Below are positions 1-6,967 of a DNA stretch of 24,199 nucleotides, piece by piece. The stretch's first letter is position 1, and the number at the start of each line of letters is the position of its first letter. The position numbers were made by a program, and so were the translations under genes. A model generated the notes under the pieces. It had not been told where the DNA came from, made no database searches, and saw only the letters and a program-made list of their open reading frames with translations. The stretch covers positions 1-24,199 of the forward strand of contig CALAXC010000190.1 of NCBI GenBank assembly GCA_937894775.1, read 5' to 3'. The stretch comes from an uncultured Clostridia bacterium. Lineage in GTDB: Bacteria > Bacillota > Clostridia > Oscillospirales > CAG-272.

Positions 1-1
1 A

Positions 2-655
2 GCTAGAATAGCAATAAAAAGGCTGGCTAAAGACGGTTTTGTGCCAGAAATCGTTCACTGTGAAAACATTCCATTCTTCCTTGGTGGGGAGTTCGAACAT
101 AAACTTCCTTATCAAATTAAGGTTTTGCAAGTTATTAAAGATTTTACTCAATTGGATTCAGCTAAAACAGAAACTTTTTGGGCTGCTATTAATCTTGCAG
201 ATAAAAATGCAATGAAAAAAATCTGCAGAGATAATGTTATAAAAGCTTGTATAGCAAGACTTTTTAATCTACATAATACAAAGCGTTTTTATCAAATGAA
301 GGATTGTCTGCGTTTTATCTATAAAAATTATTATAGTTTTCGCAAATATATTGATAAAGGCGAAGATATTGATGAAAATGTTATTTTTAAAAAGCTCAAC
401 GCAAGAATCCTTCAGCTTTTTCCAAGCATTTCTTACGGAGATGAACAGCATTTTAATACCGTAGCTTTTTCTCTTAAAAAAGCTGATTTTTGGGCAACTA
501 CTTCTAAAAGTTATTACAAAGAAATTTTTGAAAATACTAAAATTTCGGGCCGTTTATTTAAAATAATTGAAAAAAAACGAGAAAATAGCGGATATATTTC
601 TCTGACGTTACGTGGAATAGCTCTGGAAACATTCTCTCCGAAACAAATATATAGA
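2..655 (+). pseudogene. Glycogen/starch synthase-like (GT5) gene, internal fragment
   Basis: An open frame runs in from the window edge (frame of base 2) and reads roughly 200 residues of coherent protein to about position 598-650. It includes PEIVHCENIPFF near the start and ADFWATTSKSYYKEIF followed by a KIIEKKRENSGYI-like stretch. The order 'go to the site, lead residues, SKSYYKEI, then GYI' resembles the N-terminal catalytic domain of GT5 glycogen/starch synthases (compare the family's VSPTYAxEI...GILNGID). That assignment comes from memory of the family and is only moderately secure. The 5' end lies outside the window. The 3' end is not natural: the frame continues to a stop at 763, but its last 35 or so residues (rich in K and R) are an out-of-frame reading of shikimate kinase. 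The C-terminal nucleotide-binding domain is therefore missing. The role would have been alpha-glucan synthesis from ADP-glucose, but this copy cannot be functional. Confidence 0.45.
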
Positions 656-1032
656 AAATCGAAAAGAATGCAAAAAAGAGTATTCCCGAGATCTTTGCGA
701 ATGATGGCGAAGAAGGTTTCAGACAGTTTGAAACGGAAGCAGCGATGGAAGCCGGCAAAATGACAGGTAAGATCATCGCCTGTGGTGGTGGGATCGTCAC
801 AAGGGAAAGAAACTATAGACCGCTGAAACAGAACGCTCTGATCGTTCGCCTTATTCGCAGCCTTGATATGCTCGCAATGGATGGCAGACCGCTTTCTTCT
901 TCCCGCGAAAGACTCACAGAAATGCAGAAGGAAAGAGAACCGCTTTATCAGCGATTTGCCGATGTCAGCTTTGAAAATGAAAGGGCGATCGAAGCTCTCA
1001 CAGAAAAGATACTGGAGGAATTTAACAAATGA
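655..1032 (+). pseudogene. aroK: Shikimate kinase, 5'-truncated
   Basis: The frame of position 655 reads IEKNAKKSIPEIFANDGEEG, then the GKIIACGGGIVTR block, DGRPLS and a REPLYQRFAD stretch. These are the substrate-binding and lid regions of shikimate kinase, which phosphorylates shikimate at the 3-hydroxyl in the chorismate pathway. What is missing is decisive. The first 30-35 residues, including the ATP-binding P-loop (GxxGxGKS/T), are absent, and an in-frame TAG lies at 652-654 immediately before the homology begins. A start at the internal ATG 745 would remove still more. The stop codon overlaps the start of aroQ (ATGA, 1029-1032), the usual translational coupling of an aro operon, so the 3' end and its neighbour are native. 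The DNA is visibly richer in G+C than the sequence to its left (29 of 60 bases in 1141-1200, in the coupled aroQ). Confidence 0.85.
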
Positions 1033-1359
1033 AAATTCTTGTGATAAATGGTCCAAATATCAATATGCTGGGAATCCGTGAAAAAGGAATTTACGGAAAC
1101 GAAGATTTTGATTATCTGATCGCTCTGATCGAAAAGACTTGCGCTGAAAATGAAATCGAAGTTGAGTGCTTCCAGTCCAATCATGAAGGTGCGATCGTCG
1201 ATAAGATCCAGTCTGCTTACGGAAAATTTGATGGCATCGTCATCAATCCTGCTGCTTATACGCATACAAGTGTTGCGATCCTCGATGCCTTAAAAGCCGT
1301 CAGTATTCCTGCTGTTGAAGTGCATATCTCCAATGTCTATGAGAGAGAAGCTTTCCGAT
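1029..1359 (+). pseudogene. aroQ: Type II 3-dehydroquinate dehydratase, 3'-truncated
   Basis: The sequence begins MKILVINGPNINMLGIREKG and contains the catalytic-loop tyrosine (IYG), FQSNHEGAIVDKIQ, INPAAYTHTSVAILDA and VEVHISNVYEREAFR. These are the signatures of type II dehydroquinase, which converts 3-dehydroquinate to 3-dehydroshikimate. A normal protein is about 145 residues and continues after EREAFR with a conserved HHSY-type segment and a C-terminal helix. Here homology ends at about residue 110 and the frame stops at 1377-1379 after seven unrelated residues. The catalytic histidine of HISN is present, but the last quarter of the fold is lost. The bases around 1342-1359 fit both aroQ and the downstream nrdD reading frame, which marks the junction. 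The start is secure because the ATG overlaps the shikimate kinase stop. Confidence 0.85.
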
Positions 1360-2181
1360 TATCAGGAAAAGTACGGTGACCTTTATAACCTTGAGGCAAC
1401 TCCTGCTGAATCTACATCTTACCGTCTTGCTAAGCATGATGTAAAGAGATTCCCGGATATTATAACAGCTTCTGAAAAAGGAAATACTCCTTATTATACA
1501 AACTCCTCTCACCTTCCCGTTGGATATACTTCGGATATTTTTGAGGCGCTTGATATTCAGGATAATCTTCAGACTCTTTATACTTCGGGAACAGTATTCC
1601 ACGCATTTATGGGAGAAAAGCTTCCCGATTGGAAATCTGCAGCTAATCTCGTAAGAAAGATCGCTGAAAATTACAAGCTCCCATATTATTCCATTTCGCC
1701 TACATATTCCGTATGTAAGTCGCATGGATATATTGCAGGAGAAAAGTTCACTTGTCCCTTCTGCGGTGAAAGAACCGAGGTTTATAGCCGTATAACAGGT
1801 TACTACCGTCCCGTCCAGAACTGGAATGACGGAAAAACAGAAGAATATAAAAACAGAAAGCTTTATAATATTGCCGAATCAATGGCAGGACGTAATTTTG
1901 TTGCACATGAAAAGGTTGGTGCCGCTGATGTGTGTGTTACGTGCGATGACGCTAAAATAATTCTTTTTGCAACAACAACTTGTCCCAACTGTAAGATGGC
2001 AGAAAAATTCCTCACCGAAGCAGGAATAGTTTTTGAAAAGATCTATGCTGACAAAAACCCTGAGCTCGCAGTAAAATATGATATAAAGCAAGCTCCCACT
2101 CTTGTTGTAACGAACGGAAATAATGTTGAAAAAATAATGAACGTTTCCAACATAAGAAGATTTGCGGAAACAAATAAATAA
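1342..2181 (+). pseudogene. nrdD: Anaerobic (class III) ribonucleotide reductase NrdD, C-terminal half with fused glutaredoxin-like domain
   Basis: In the frame of 1342 the sequence starts mid-protein (REKLSDYQEKYGDLYNLEAT). It continues through YYTNSSHLPVGYT and TLYTSGTVFHAF, a CPFC zinc-type pair (about 1756-1767), and the glycyl-radical motif RITGYYRPVQNW with its glycine codon at 1798-1800. After a CVTC pair comes a glutaredoxin/thioredoxin-like domain with active site CPNC (1981-1992) and a QAPTLVV cis-proline segment. Class III reductases make deoxynucleotides without oxygen. A fused thiol-redox domain would supply or relay electrons, which fits the adjacent thioredoxin-reductase-like gene. 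The first several hundred residues, including most of the ten-stranded barrel and the allosteric domain, are missing because the frame begins at the junction with aroQ. The nearest ATG (1339) has no convincing ribosome binding site, so translation of this remnant is doubtful. The 3' end is natural. Confidence 0.9.
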
Positions 2182-2192
2182 AATCGGTTCCC

Positions 2193-2262
2193 GATCCTTA
2201 TTTGACGGGCATTTTGAAATCGTTTTGCGGTAACAATTTGCCCGTCGGATTTTTATTTTTTA
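2193..2262 (+). terminator. Hairpin with T-tract between nrdD remnant and the trxB-like gene
   Basis: GACGGGCA (2204-2211) pairs with TGCCCGTC (2239-2246), extendable by GATCC/GGAT outside a bulge. It is followed by a long T-rich run (2250-2265). The loop is large (27 nt), so it could equally be a leader structure for the downstream gene. A second small hairpin, ATCGG/CCGAT, sits just upstream at 2183-2195. Confidence 0.55.
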
Positions 2263-2286
2263 TTTTAAGGAAGGCTAAATATAACT

Positions 2287-3201
2287 ATGAAAGATATTAT
2301 TATTATCGGCGCAGGCCCCGCGGGAATGACCGCCGCGCTCTACGCATTAAGAGCAGATAAAAGCGTTCTTCTTTTAGAAAAAGAAAATTTTGGCGGACAG
2401 ATCACTTATTCGCCACGACTTGAAAATTATCCTTCCGTAATGGAGATAAGCGGTAACGAGTTTGCAAATCTGATGCTTGAGCAGGTCATAAATCACGGTG
2501 CGGAAATTGAACTTGCTGAAGCTACCGAAATAAAAAACATGGGTGACTACAAAACGGTCTGTACAGAATACGGAGATTTTGACGGTAGGGCTGTCATCAT
2601 AGCAACGGGTTCTAAGCACCGTCATCTCGGGCTTCCCGGTGAAGAAGAGCTTATAGGTAACGGAATATCTTTCTGTGCTGTTTGCGACGGTTCTTTTTTT
2701 GCAGATAAAAACGTTGCTGTTATCGGTGGCGGTAATACCGCGCTTCAAGAAGCGGTCATGCTCAGCGATATATGTAAAAAAGTTACTTTGATTCAAAATC
2801 TGTCTTTTATGACAGGTGAACGTCGTTTACTTAATATTCTCGAAGAAAAAAATAATGTTGATATGATCTTCGACACCGTTGTTACAGGGCTTGAAAATAA
2901 AAGCGGAGAGCTTTCGGCAATTCTTCTTCAAAACACAAAAACGCAAACCGAGAGCCGCTTCGAGCTTGACGGAATGTTTATCGCAATAGGTCAAGCGCCC
3001 GAAAATGAAGCATTTAAAAACATATCTGAGCTTGATTCTTACGGATATATTGTTTCCGATGAAAACTGCCTCACAGACACAGAAGGAGTATTTGTTGCCG
3101 GTGATTGCCGTACAAAAAGAATACGTCAGGTAACCACTGCCACAGCAGACGGCGCAATAGCTGCTCTCGCCGCTTGCAGATATATAGACGGACTTTCGTA
3201 A
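2287..3201 (+). CDS. trxB: Thioredoxin reductase-like FAD/NAD(P)H oxidoreductase
   Basis: This is a 304-residue flavoprotein of the low-molecular-weight thioredoxin reductase family. It has an N-terminal FAD-binding GxGxxG (IIGAGPAGMTAA, residues 7-18), NFGGQI, the redox-active pair C130-A-V-C133-D, a second dinucleotide-binding motif GGGNTA (147-152) and the C-terminal FAD contact VFVAGDCR. The family transfers electrons from NAD(P)H to thioredoxin or glutaredoxin. The neighbouring nrdD carries a CPNC redox domain, so that domain is the natural partner. One oddity: the segment that normally reads HRRxxxR and grips the 2'-phosphate of NADPH reads IQNLSF here (169-174), so NADPH preference is doubtful and NADH or another donor is possible. 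The ATG at 2287 follows AAGGAAGG with rather long spacing. Confidence 0.85.
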   Translation: MKDIIIIGAGPAGMTAALYALRADKSVLLLEKENFGGQITYSPRLENYPSVMEISGNEFANLMLEQVINHGAEIELAEATEIKNMGDYKTVCTEYGDFDGRAVIIATGSKHRHLGLPGEEELIGNGISFCAVCDGSFFADKNVAVIGGGNTALQEAVMLSDICKKVTLIQNLSFMTGERRLLNILEEKNNVDMIFDTVVTGLENKSGELSAILLQNTKTQTESRFELDGMFIAIGQAPENEAFKNISELDSYGYIVSDENCLTDTEGVFVAGDCRTKRIRQVTTATADGAIAALAACRYIDGLS

Positions 3202-3229
3202 AATAAATTTTATAAATTTTATTTTCCTA

Positions 3230-3258
3230 TTGAAAAACGGCAAAAAATGTATTACAAT
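3230..3258 (+). promoter_or_regulatory. Sigma-A promoter for the DUF1846 gene
   Basis: TTGAAA (3230-3235) and TACAAT (3253-3258) are separated by exactly 17 bp in AT-rich DNA, 33 bp upstream of the ATG at 3291. The gene is therefore probably transcribed separately from the trxB-like gene ending at 3201. Confidence 0.75.
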
Positions 3259-3290
3259 ATAAACGTATTTTATCTTTGCAGGAGTTAAAA

Positions 3291-4775
3291 ATGAGAAGCA
3301 TAGGTTTTGATAACGAAAAGTATATAAAATTGCAATCACAGAAAATCCAGGAAAGGATTTCAAACTTTGGCGGCAAACTCTATTTGGAATTCGGCGGAAA
3401 GCTTTTTGACGACTATCACGCTTCGCGTGTTCTTCCCGGATTCTGTCCGGACAGTAAAATAAAAATGCTTCTCAGCTTAAAGGACGATGCGGAGGTTATT
3501 ATTACTGTTTCTGCTTCTGCTATAGAGCAAAATAAAATTCGCGGAGATCTTGGAATAACTTACGATATGGATACGCTCCGACTTATCGACTCATTTAACG
3601 AAATCGGTATAGCTGTCGGCGGTGTAGTTATAACTCAGTATACTAACCATACTTCGGTAGATACATTTATAAAAAAGCTTCAGAATCTCGGCATACGAGT
3701 ATATAAGCATTATCCTATCGAAGGATACCCGACTAACATTAAAAAGATAGTCAGTGATAACGGATACGGAAAAAATGAATATATCGAAACCTCTCATTCG
3801 CTTGTGGTAGTGACTGCACCCGGTCCCGGAAGCGGGAAAATGGCAACCTGTCTCTCCCAGCTTTATCACGATAATAAGCGAGGAATTAAAGCGGGATACG
3901 CAAAATTCGAGACCTTCCCTATTTGGAATCTTCCCCTTCGTCACCCCGTGAATATGGCGTACGAAGCAGCTACTATAGATCTTAACGATGTTAATATGAT
4001 AGATCCGTTTTATCTTGAAGCAAACGGAATTACAGCTGTAAATTATAATAGAGATATTGAGATCTTCCCGGTTTTGCGCGCTATGTTTGAACAGATATAC
4101 GGAGAATGTCCGTATAAATCTCCTACGGATATGGGTGTTAATATGGCGGGATTTTGTATAACAGACGACGAAGCTGTGTGTAATGCGGCAAAGATGGAAA
4201 TCGTTCGTCGTTATTACGATACTCTCTGTCGTAAGCGCAACGGAATTGCAGATGCCGAAGAGGTTTACAAGGCGGAACTTATTATGAAGCAAGTAAACGT
4301 CGATACTTCATTTAGAAAGGTTGTTGCACCTGCTCTTGAAAAAGCAGAGCTTACAGGCGTACCGTCTGCGGCTATTGAGCTTATCGACGGAACTATTGTT
4401 ACCGGGAAGACGTCAAATCTTATGGGAGCTTCTGCCGCTTGTTTACTTAATGCGCTAAAACGTCTTGGAAACATAGATGACGACCATCTTCTTTTGCCTG
4501 TTGAAGTAATTGAGCCTATTCAAAAGTTAAAAATCGAAAATCTTGGAAATCGCAATCCCAGACTTCACGCAGATGAAATTCTTATTGCCCTTGCGATATC
4601 CGCAAATACTTGTGAAATTGCGGCAAAAGCTATGGAGCAACTTCCCAAGCTTAAAGGATGCCAAGCTCACATAAGCGTTATTGGATCAAGTATTGACGGC
4701 AACGTTTACCGCAGACTTGGAATGAACCTTACCTCCGAGCCTGTTTACGAAACTAACAAATTCTATAATAAGTAA
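3291..4775 (+). CDS. DUF1846 family protein
   Basis: This is a 494-residue protein starting MRSIGFDNEKYIKLQSQKI, with the conserved blocks GKLYLEFGGKLFDDYHASRV, KIRGDLGITYDMD, APGPGSGKMATCLSQLYHD and FETFPIWNLPLRHPVN. It spans the full length of the DUF1846 family (about 500 residues), which is widespread in Firmicutes and has no established biochemical function. The GPGSGKMATC segment resembles a phosphate-binding loop, but I would not infer ATPase activity from it alone. I chose the ATG at 3291 over the upstream in-frame start at 3276 because GGAG lies at 3281-3284 with good spacing and family proteins begin at this point. It is monocistronic: it has its own promoter and a terminator directly after the stop. 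No transmembrane segment or signal peptide is visible, so it is cytosolic. Confidence 0.9.
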   Translation: MRSIGFDNEKYIKLQSQKIQERISNFGGKLYLEFGGKLFDDYHASRVLPGFCPDSKIKMLLSLKDDAEVIITVSASAIEQNKIRGDLGITYDMDTLRLIDSFNEIGIAVGGVVITQYTNHTSVDTFIKKLQNLGIRVYKHYPIEGYPTNIKKIVSDNGYGKNEYIETSHSLVVVTAPGPGSGKMATCLSQLYHDNKRGIKAGYAKFETFPIWNLPLRHPVNMAYEAATIDLNDVNMIDPFYLEANGITAVNYNRDIEIFPVLRAMFEQIYGECPYKSPTDMGVNMAGFCITDDEAVCNAAKMEIVRRYYDTLCRKRNGIADAEEVYKAELIMKQVNVDTSFRKVVAPALEKAELTGVPSAAIELIDGTIVTGKTSNLMGASAACLLNALKRLGNIDDDHLLLPVEVIEPIQKLKIENLGNRNPRLHADEILIALAISANTCEIAAKAMEQLPKLKGCQAHISVIGSSIDGNVYRRLGMNLTSEPVYETNKFYNK

Positions 4776-4780
4776 AAAAT

Positions 4781-4820
4781 AAAAAGCAGACTGTTTCATT
4801 TGAAACGGTCTGCTTTTTAT
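4781..4820. terminator. Bidirectional terminator between convergent genes
   Basis: AAAAAGCAGACTGTTTC pairs with GAAACGGTCTGCTTTTT across a four-base loop, with one G-U pair. It has A and T runs on both sides, so it can serve DUF1846 (+) and the nitroreductase operon (-), whose stop codon lies 5 bp away. Confidence 0.9.
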
Positions 4821-4824
4821 TCTG

Positions 4825-5361
4825 CTATATGATCGTCAATATTTCATCAATAGTCTTTCTTTGAGGCTTTTCGGGATCATTTTTTCTTTTCCCGAGTGCG
4901 ATCACAGCCATCATCGCTTCGTCATTCGGGATCTCAAATATCTCAACAAGCTTATCAACATCACGAAGTCCCATTATCAAGGTATCATACCCAAGCTCAC
5001 GCGCTTTAAGCAACAGATTTTCGTTTTGAAGTCCTAAATCGTATGCTCCCCATGCGTTACCGTTTGCATCTGTAGGATTTCCGTTGCCATCGTGTCCCGA
5101 AATTTCAGTTTTAAAGGCTGTTACAATATATGCTGCTACATTCTCTGTCCTTTCGGCATTAAAACTGGGGAGAGCCTTTCTTACGCGTTCTATAGCTTCA
5201 TCCGTAAGCGCAACGTAATATCTTCCGGTTTGGGAATTTTTCCAAGAAGGCGCTTGCTGTGCGGCATATATCATTTTTTTGATATCATCTTCACTTACAG
5301 TCGTTCCCTCAGCAAAAGCTCTTATACTTCTGCGTTCCTCTAAAAGAGTTGAAAATTCCAT
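4825..5361 (-). CDS. Nitroreductase family protein
   Basis: This is a 178-residue FMN-dependent nitroreductase-like protein. It begins MEFSTLLEERRSIRAF with the family's N-terminal RRSxRxF FMN-phosphate contact. It continues with QQAPSWKNSQ, a WGAYDLGLQNENLLLKARELG helix that packs against the flavin, and a C-terminal VIALGKR. Family members reduce nitro compounds, quinones or other acceptors with NAD(P)H, and the true substrate cannot be read from sequence. The length is typical. Its ATG overlaps the stop of the glycosyltransferase gene by one base (TAATG), so it is translationally coupled as the last gene of the operon. Confidence 0.88.
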   Translation of the reverse strand: MEFSTLLEERRSIRAFAEGTTVSEDDIKKMIYAAQQAPSWKNSQTGRYYVALTDEAIERVRKALPSFNAERTENVAAYIVTAFKTEISGHDGNGNPTDANGNAWGAYDLGLQNENLLLKARELGYDTLIMGLRDVDKLVEIFEIPNDEAMMAVIALGKRKNDPEKPQRKTIDEILTII

Positions 5362-6095
5362 TATATCCCTAACTCCTTACATTCTTTTTTTATTCTCTTT
5401 TTCATTTTTCTGAGATCTTTGAGCATTTTTAGAGTATCTTTAACAACATTTACCGTCGATTCTCTGTGATTTACTATCTTAACAGGCATTTCAACGATCT
5501 TATAACCGAATTTCTGCGCCCATAAAATACTTTCAAAATCGAATGCGAATCCATCGACCTTGCATCTTTCAAATATTTTTTTGACAGCATCTCCCTTATA
5601 TGCCTTGCAACCGCACTGCGAATCGGAAAGCTTAAATCCGCCCGCCATACAAAGAACTTTTATATATACTTTAGACATAAGCTTACGCAAAAATGTATAT
5701 CCTTCGTATCCATCTTTAGAAAGATTACGCGATCCTATAAGCATATTAGCATCTTCAGCAGCAACTAAAGTATCATATACTCTTCTTATGACCTCAGTTC
5801 CGTAAGCAAGATCTGCATCGGTAAACATAACTATCTCACCGTTTGCTTCAAGCATACCCGTTCGTACGGCACAGCCTTTTCCTTTGTTTTGTTCATACCC
5901 TATAACTTTAACGCAAGGAAGCTCTAATTTGCGAACTATATCTCCGCAAAAGTCTTTAGATCCGTCATCGGAAAAAATTATTTCATAAGTATTAAAATTC
6001 GCTTTCATATAATTACTCAAGACCGTCGCTGTTTCGGCGATGATCTTACTTTCATTATACATAGGAATTATTAGTGTTATTTCAGGTTTTTCCAT
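5361..6095 (-). CDS. Family 2 glycosyltransferase (dolichyl/polyprenyl-phosphate sugar transferase type)
   Basis: This is a 244-residue GT2 protein. It shows TLIIPMYNES near the N terminus, the nucleotide-sugar aspartates D43-D44-G-S, the metal-binding DAD motif (FTDADLAYG, D93-A-D95), and SDSQCGCKAYKGDA with FAFDFESILWAQKFGYKIVEMPV. The arrangement matches the DPM1/ALG5-like group, which moves a sugar from a nucleotide donor to a polyprenyl phosphate at the inner membrane face. No C-terminal membrane segments are present; the end is instead a very basic helix (DLRKMKKRIKKECKEL) that may bind the membrane surface. The ATG at 6095 follows AGGTG. The gene sits 7 bp downstream of the rlmA-like gene and is coupled to the nitroreductase gene. 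A cell-envelope role is inferred from the family only. Confidence 0.88.
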   Translation of the reverse strand: MEKPEITLIIPMYNESKIIAETATVLSNYMKANFNTYEIIFSDDGSKDFCGDIVRKLELPCVKVIGYEQNKGKGCAVRTGMLEANGEIVMFTDADLAYGTEVIRRVYDTLVAAEDANMLIGSRNLSKDGYEGYTFLRKLMSKVYIKVLCMAGGFKLSDSQCGCKAYKGDAVKKIFERCKVDGFAFDFESILWAQKFGYKIVEMPVKIVNHRESTVNVVKDTLKMLKDLRKMKKRIKKECKELGI

Positions 6096-6102
6096 TTTTC
6101 AC

Positions 6103-6942
6103 CTACTGATTTTTTTTATAAACAGAAAAAATAATATCTATCTCTGTATCTAAATTTTCCGTTTGTTCAAGCTTTTTTATGTCATTCTGTGAAGTTCTCC
6201 AATAATAAGGAGTCATAGCAAAAAGCGACATTACATTTTTATTACCGTTTACTGTTATAGCGTACTTCAACCGTTCTTCGTGCAAAAGCTCGAGTTGTTT
6301 GGGAAGATCTGCGCGTACATCATTTTCGCGTATGTTTTCATAAAGAACTTTCTTTAAGCCCATCAAATGATCTGTACCCGCCTGAACTACTATCAAAGCT
6401 CCGCCGTTTTTTAAAACCCTTGTATATTCTTCTTCAACGCAAGGCGCAAATATATTTACGATTGCCGAAGCCGAGCTATCAAACACAGGTAAAGAATAAA
6501 CACTTGCAACCGCAAAGAAAAGATTGCTTTTAGCTTCGCGTTTAGCTCTTTTAGCAGCGGATTCAACAGCAGGCTTGGAAATATCAAAGCCATATATAGC
6601 GCAACCCAGATCCGCTATTTTAGAGGTATAATACCCTTCACCGCATCCGGCATCTATAACGGTTCCTTTGAAATCGCAAAACCGTGATAAAAGTTCAACG
6701 GTCTTATTAGCTATAGGCTCATAAAACCCTTTATTAAGAAAATCACTTCTCGCTCTTACCGCTTCCTTCGTATCTCCCCCGCCACTTTGTTTTGGTGAAG
6801 CAAGATTCACATATCCTGACGAAGAAACATCATAGCTGTGAGATCTAATCCCGTTACATTTCAAAACCTTTTCCCCGCCAAAAAACATTTCCGCAGAGCA
6901 TATCGGGCATTTAATTGTAAAAATGTTTTTACTCTCTGTCAA
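6103..6942 (-). CDS. rlmA: 23S rRNA (guanine-N1)-methyltransferase, RlmA family
   Basis: With the start at 6942 this is a 279-residue protein. Its N-terminal zinc-binding module has C12-P-I-C15, C29 and H35, followed by GYVNLASPK, then a class I SAM-dependent methyltransferase domain with VIDAGCGEGYYT (95-106) and IVNIFAPC. This order is diagnostic of the RlmA family, which methylates N1 of G745 (RlmA-I) or G748 (RlmA-II, TlrB type) in 23S rRNA helix 35. In Gram-positives the second target is the likelier one and affects macrolide binding. I chose the TTG at 6942 because GAGGT (6950-6954) lies exactly 7 bp upstream and the zinc module begins soon after. A longer frame up to 7014 would overlap the kinase gene and add 24 residues with no family match. 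This start is 25 bp after the kinase stop. Confidence 0.85.
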   Translation of the reverse strand: MTESKNIFTIKCPICSAEMFFGGEKVLKCNGIRSHSYDVSSSGYVNLASPKQSGGGDTKEAVRARSDFLNKGFYEPIANKTVELLSRFCDFKGTVIDAGCGEGYYTSKIADLGCAIYGFDISKPAVESAAKRAKREAKSNLFFAVASVYSLPVFDSSASAIVNIFAPCVEEEYTRVLKNGGALIVVQAGTDHLMGLKKVLYENIRENDVRADLPKQLELLHEERLKYAITVNGNKNVMSLFAMTPYYWRTSQNDIKKLEQTENLDTEIDIIFSVYKKNQ

Positions 6943-6967
6943 ATCTAATACCTCATAATCAAACAAA

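Noticed and set aside
514..1056. 180-residue open frame on the minus strand across the left-edge fragments
   Set aside because: It is antisense to recognisable shikimate kinase and has no domain, ribosome binding site or composition of a real gene.
3591..4292. 233-residue open frame on the minus strand inside DUF1846
   Set aside because: It is fully antisense to a conserved protein and its residue composition is that of a reverse-complement shadow.
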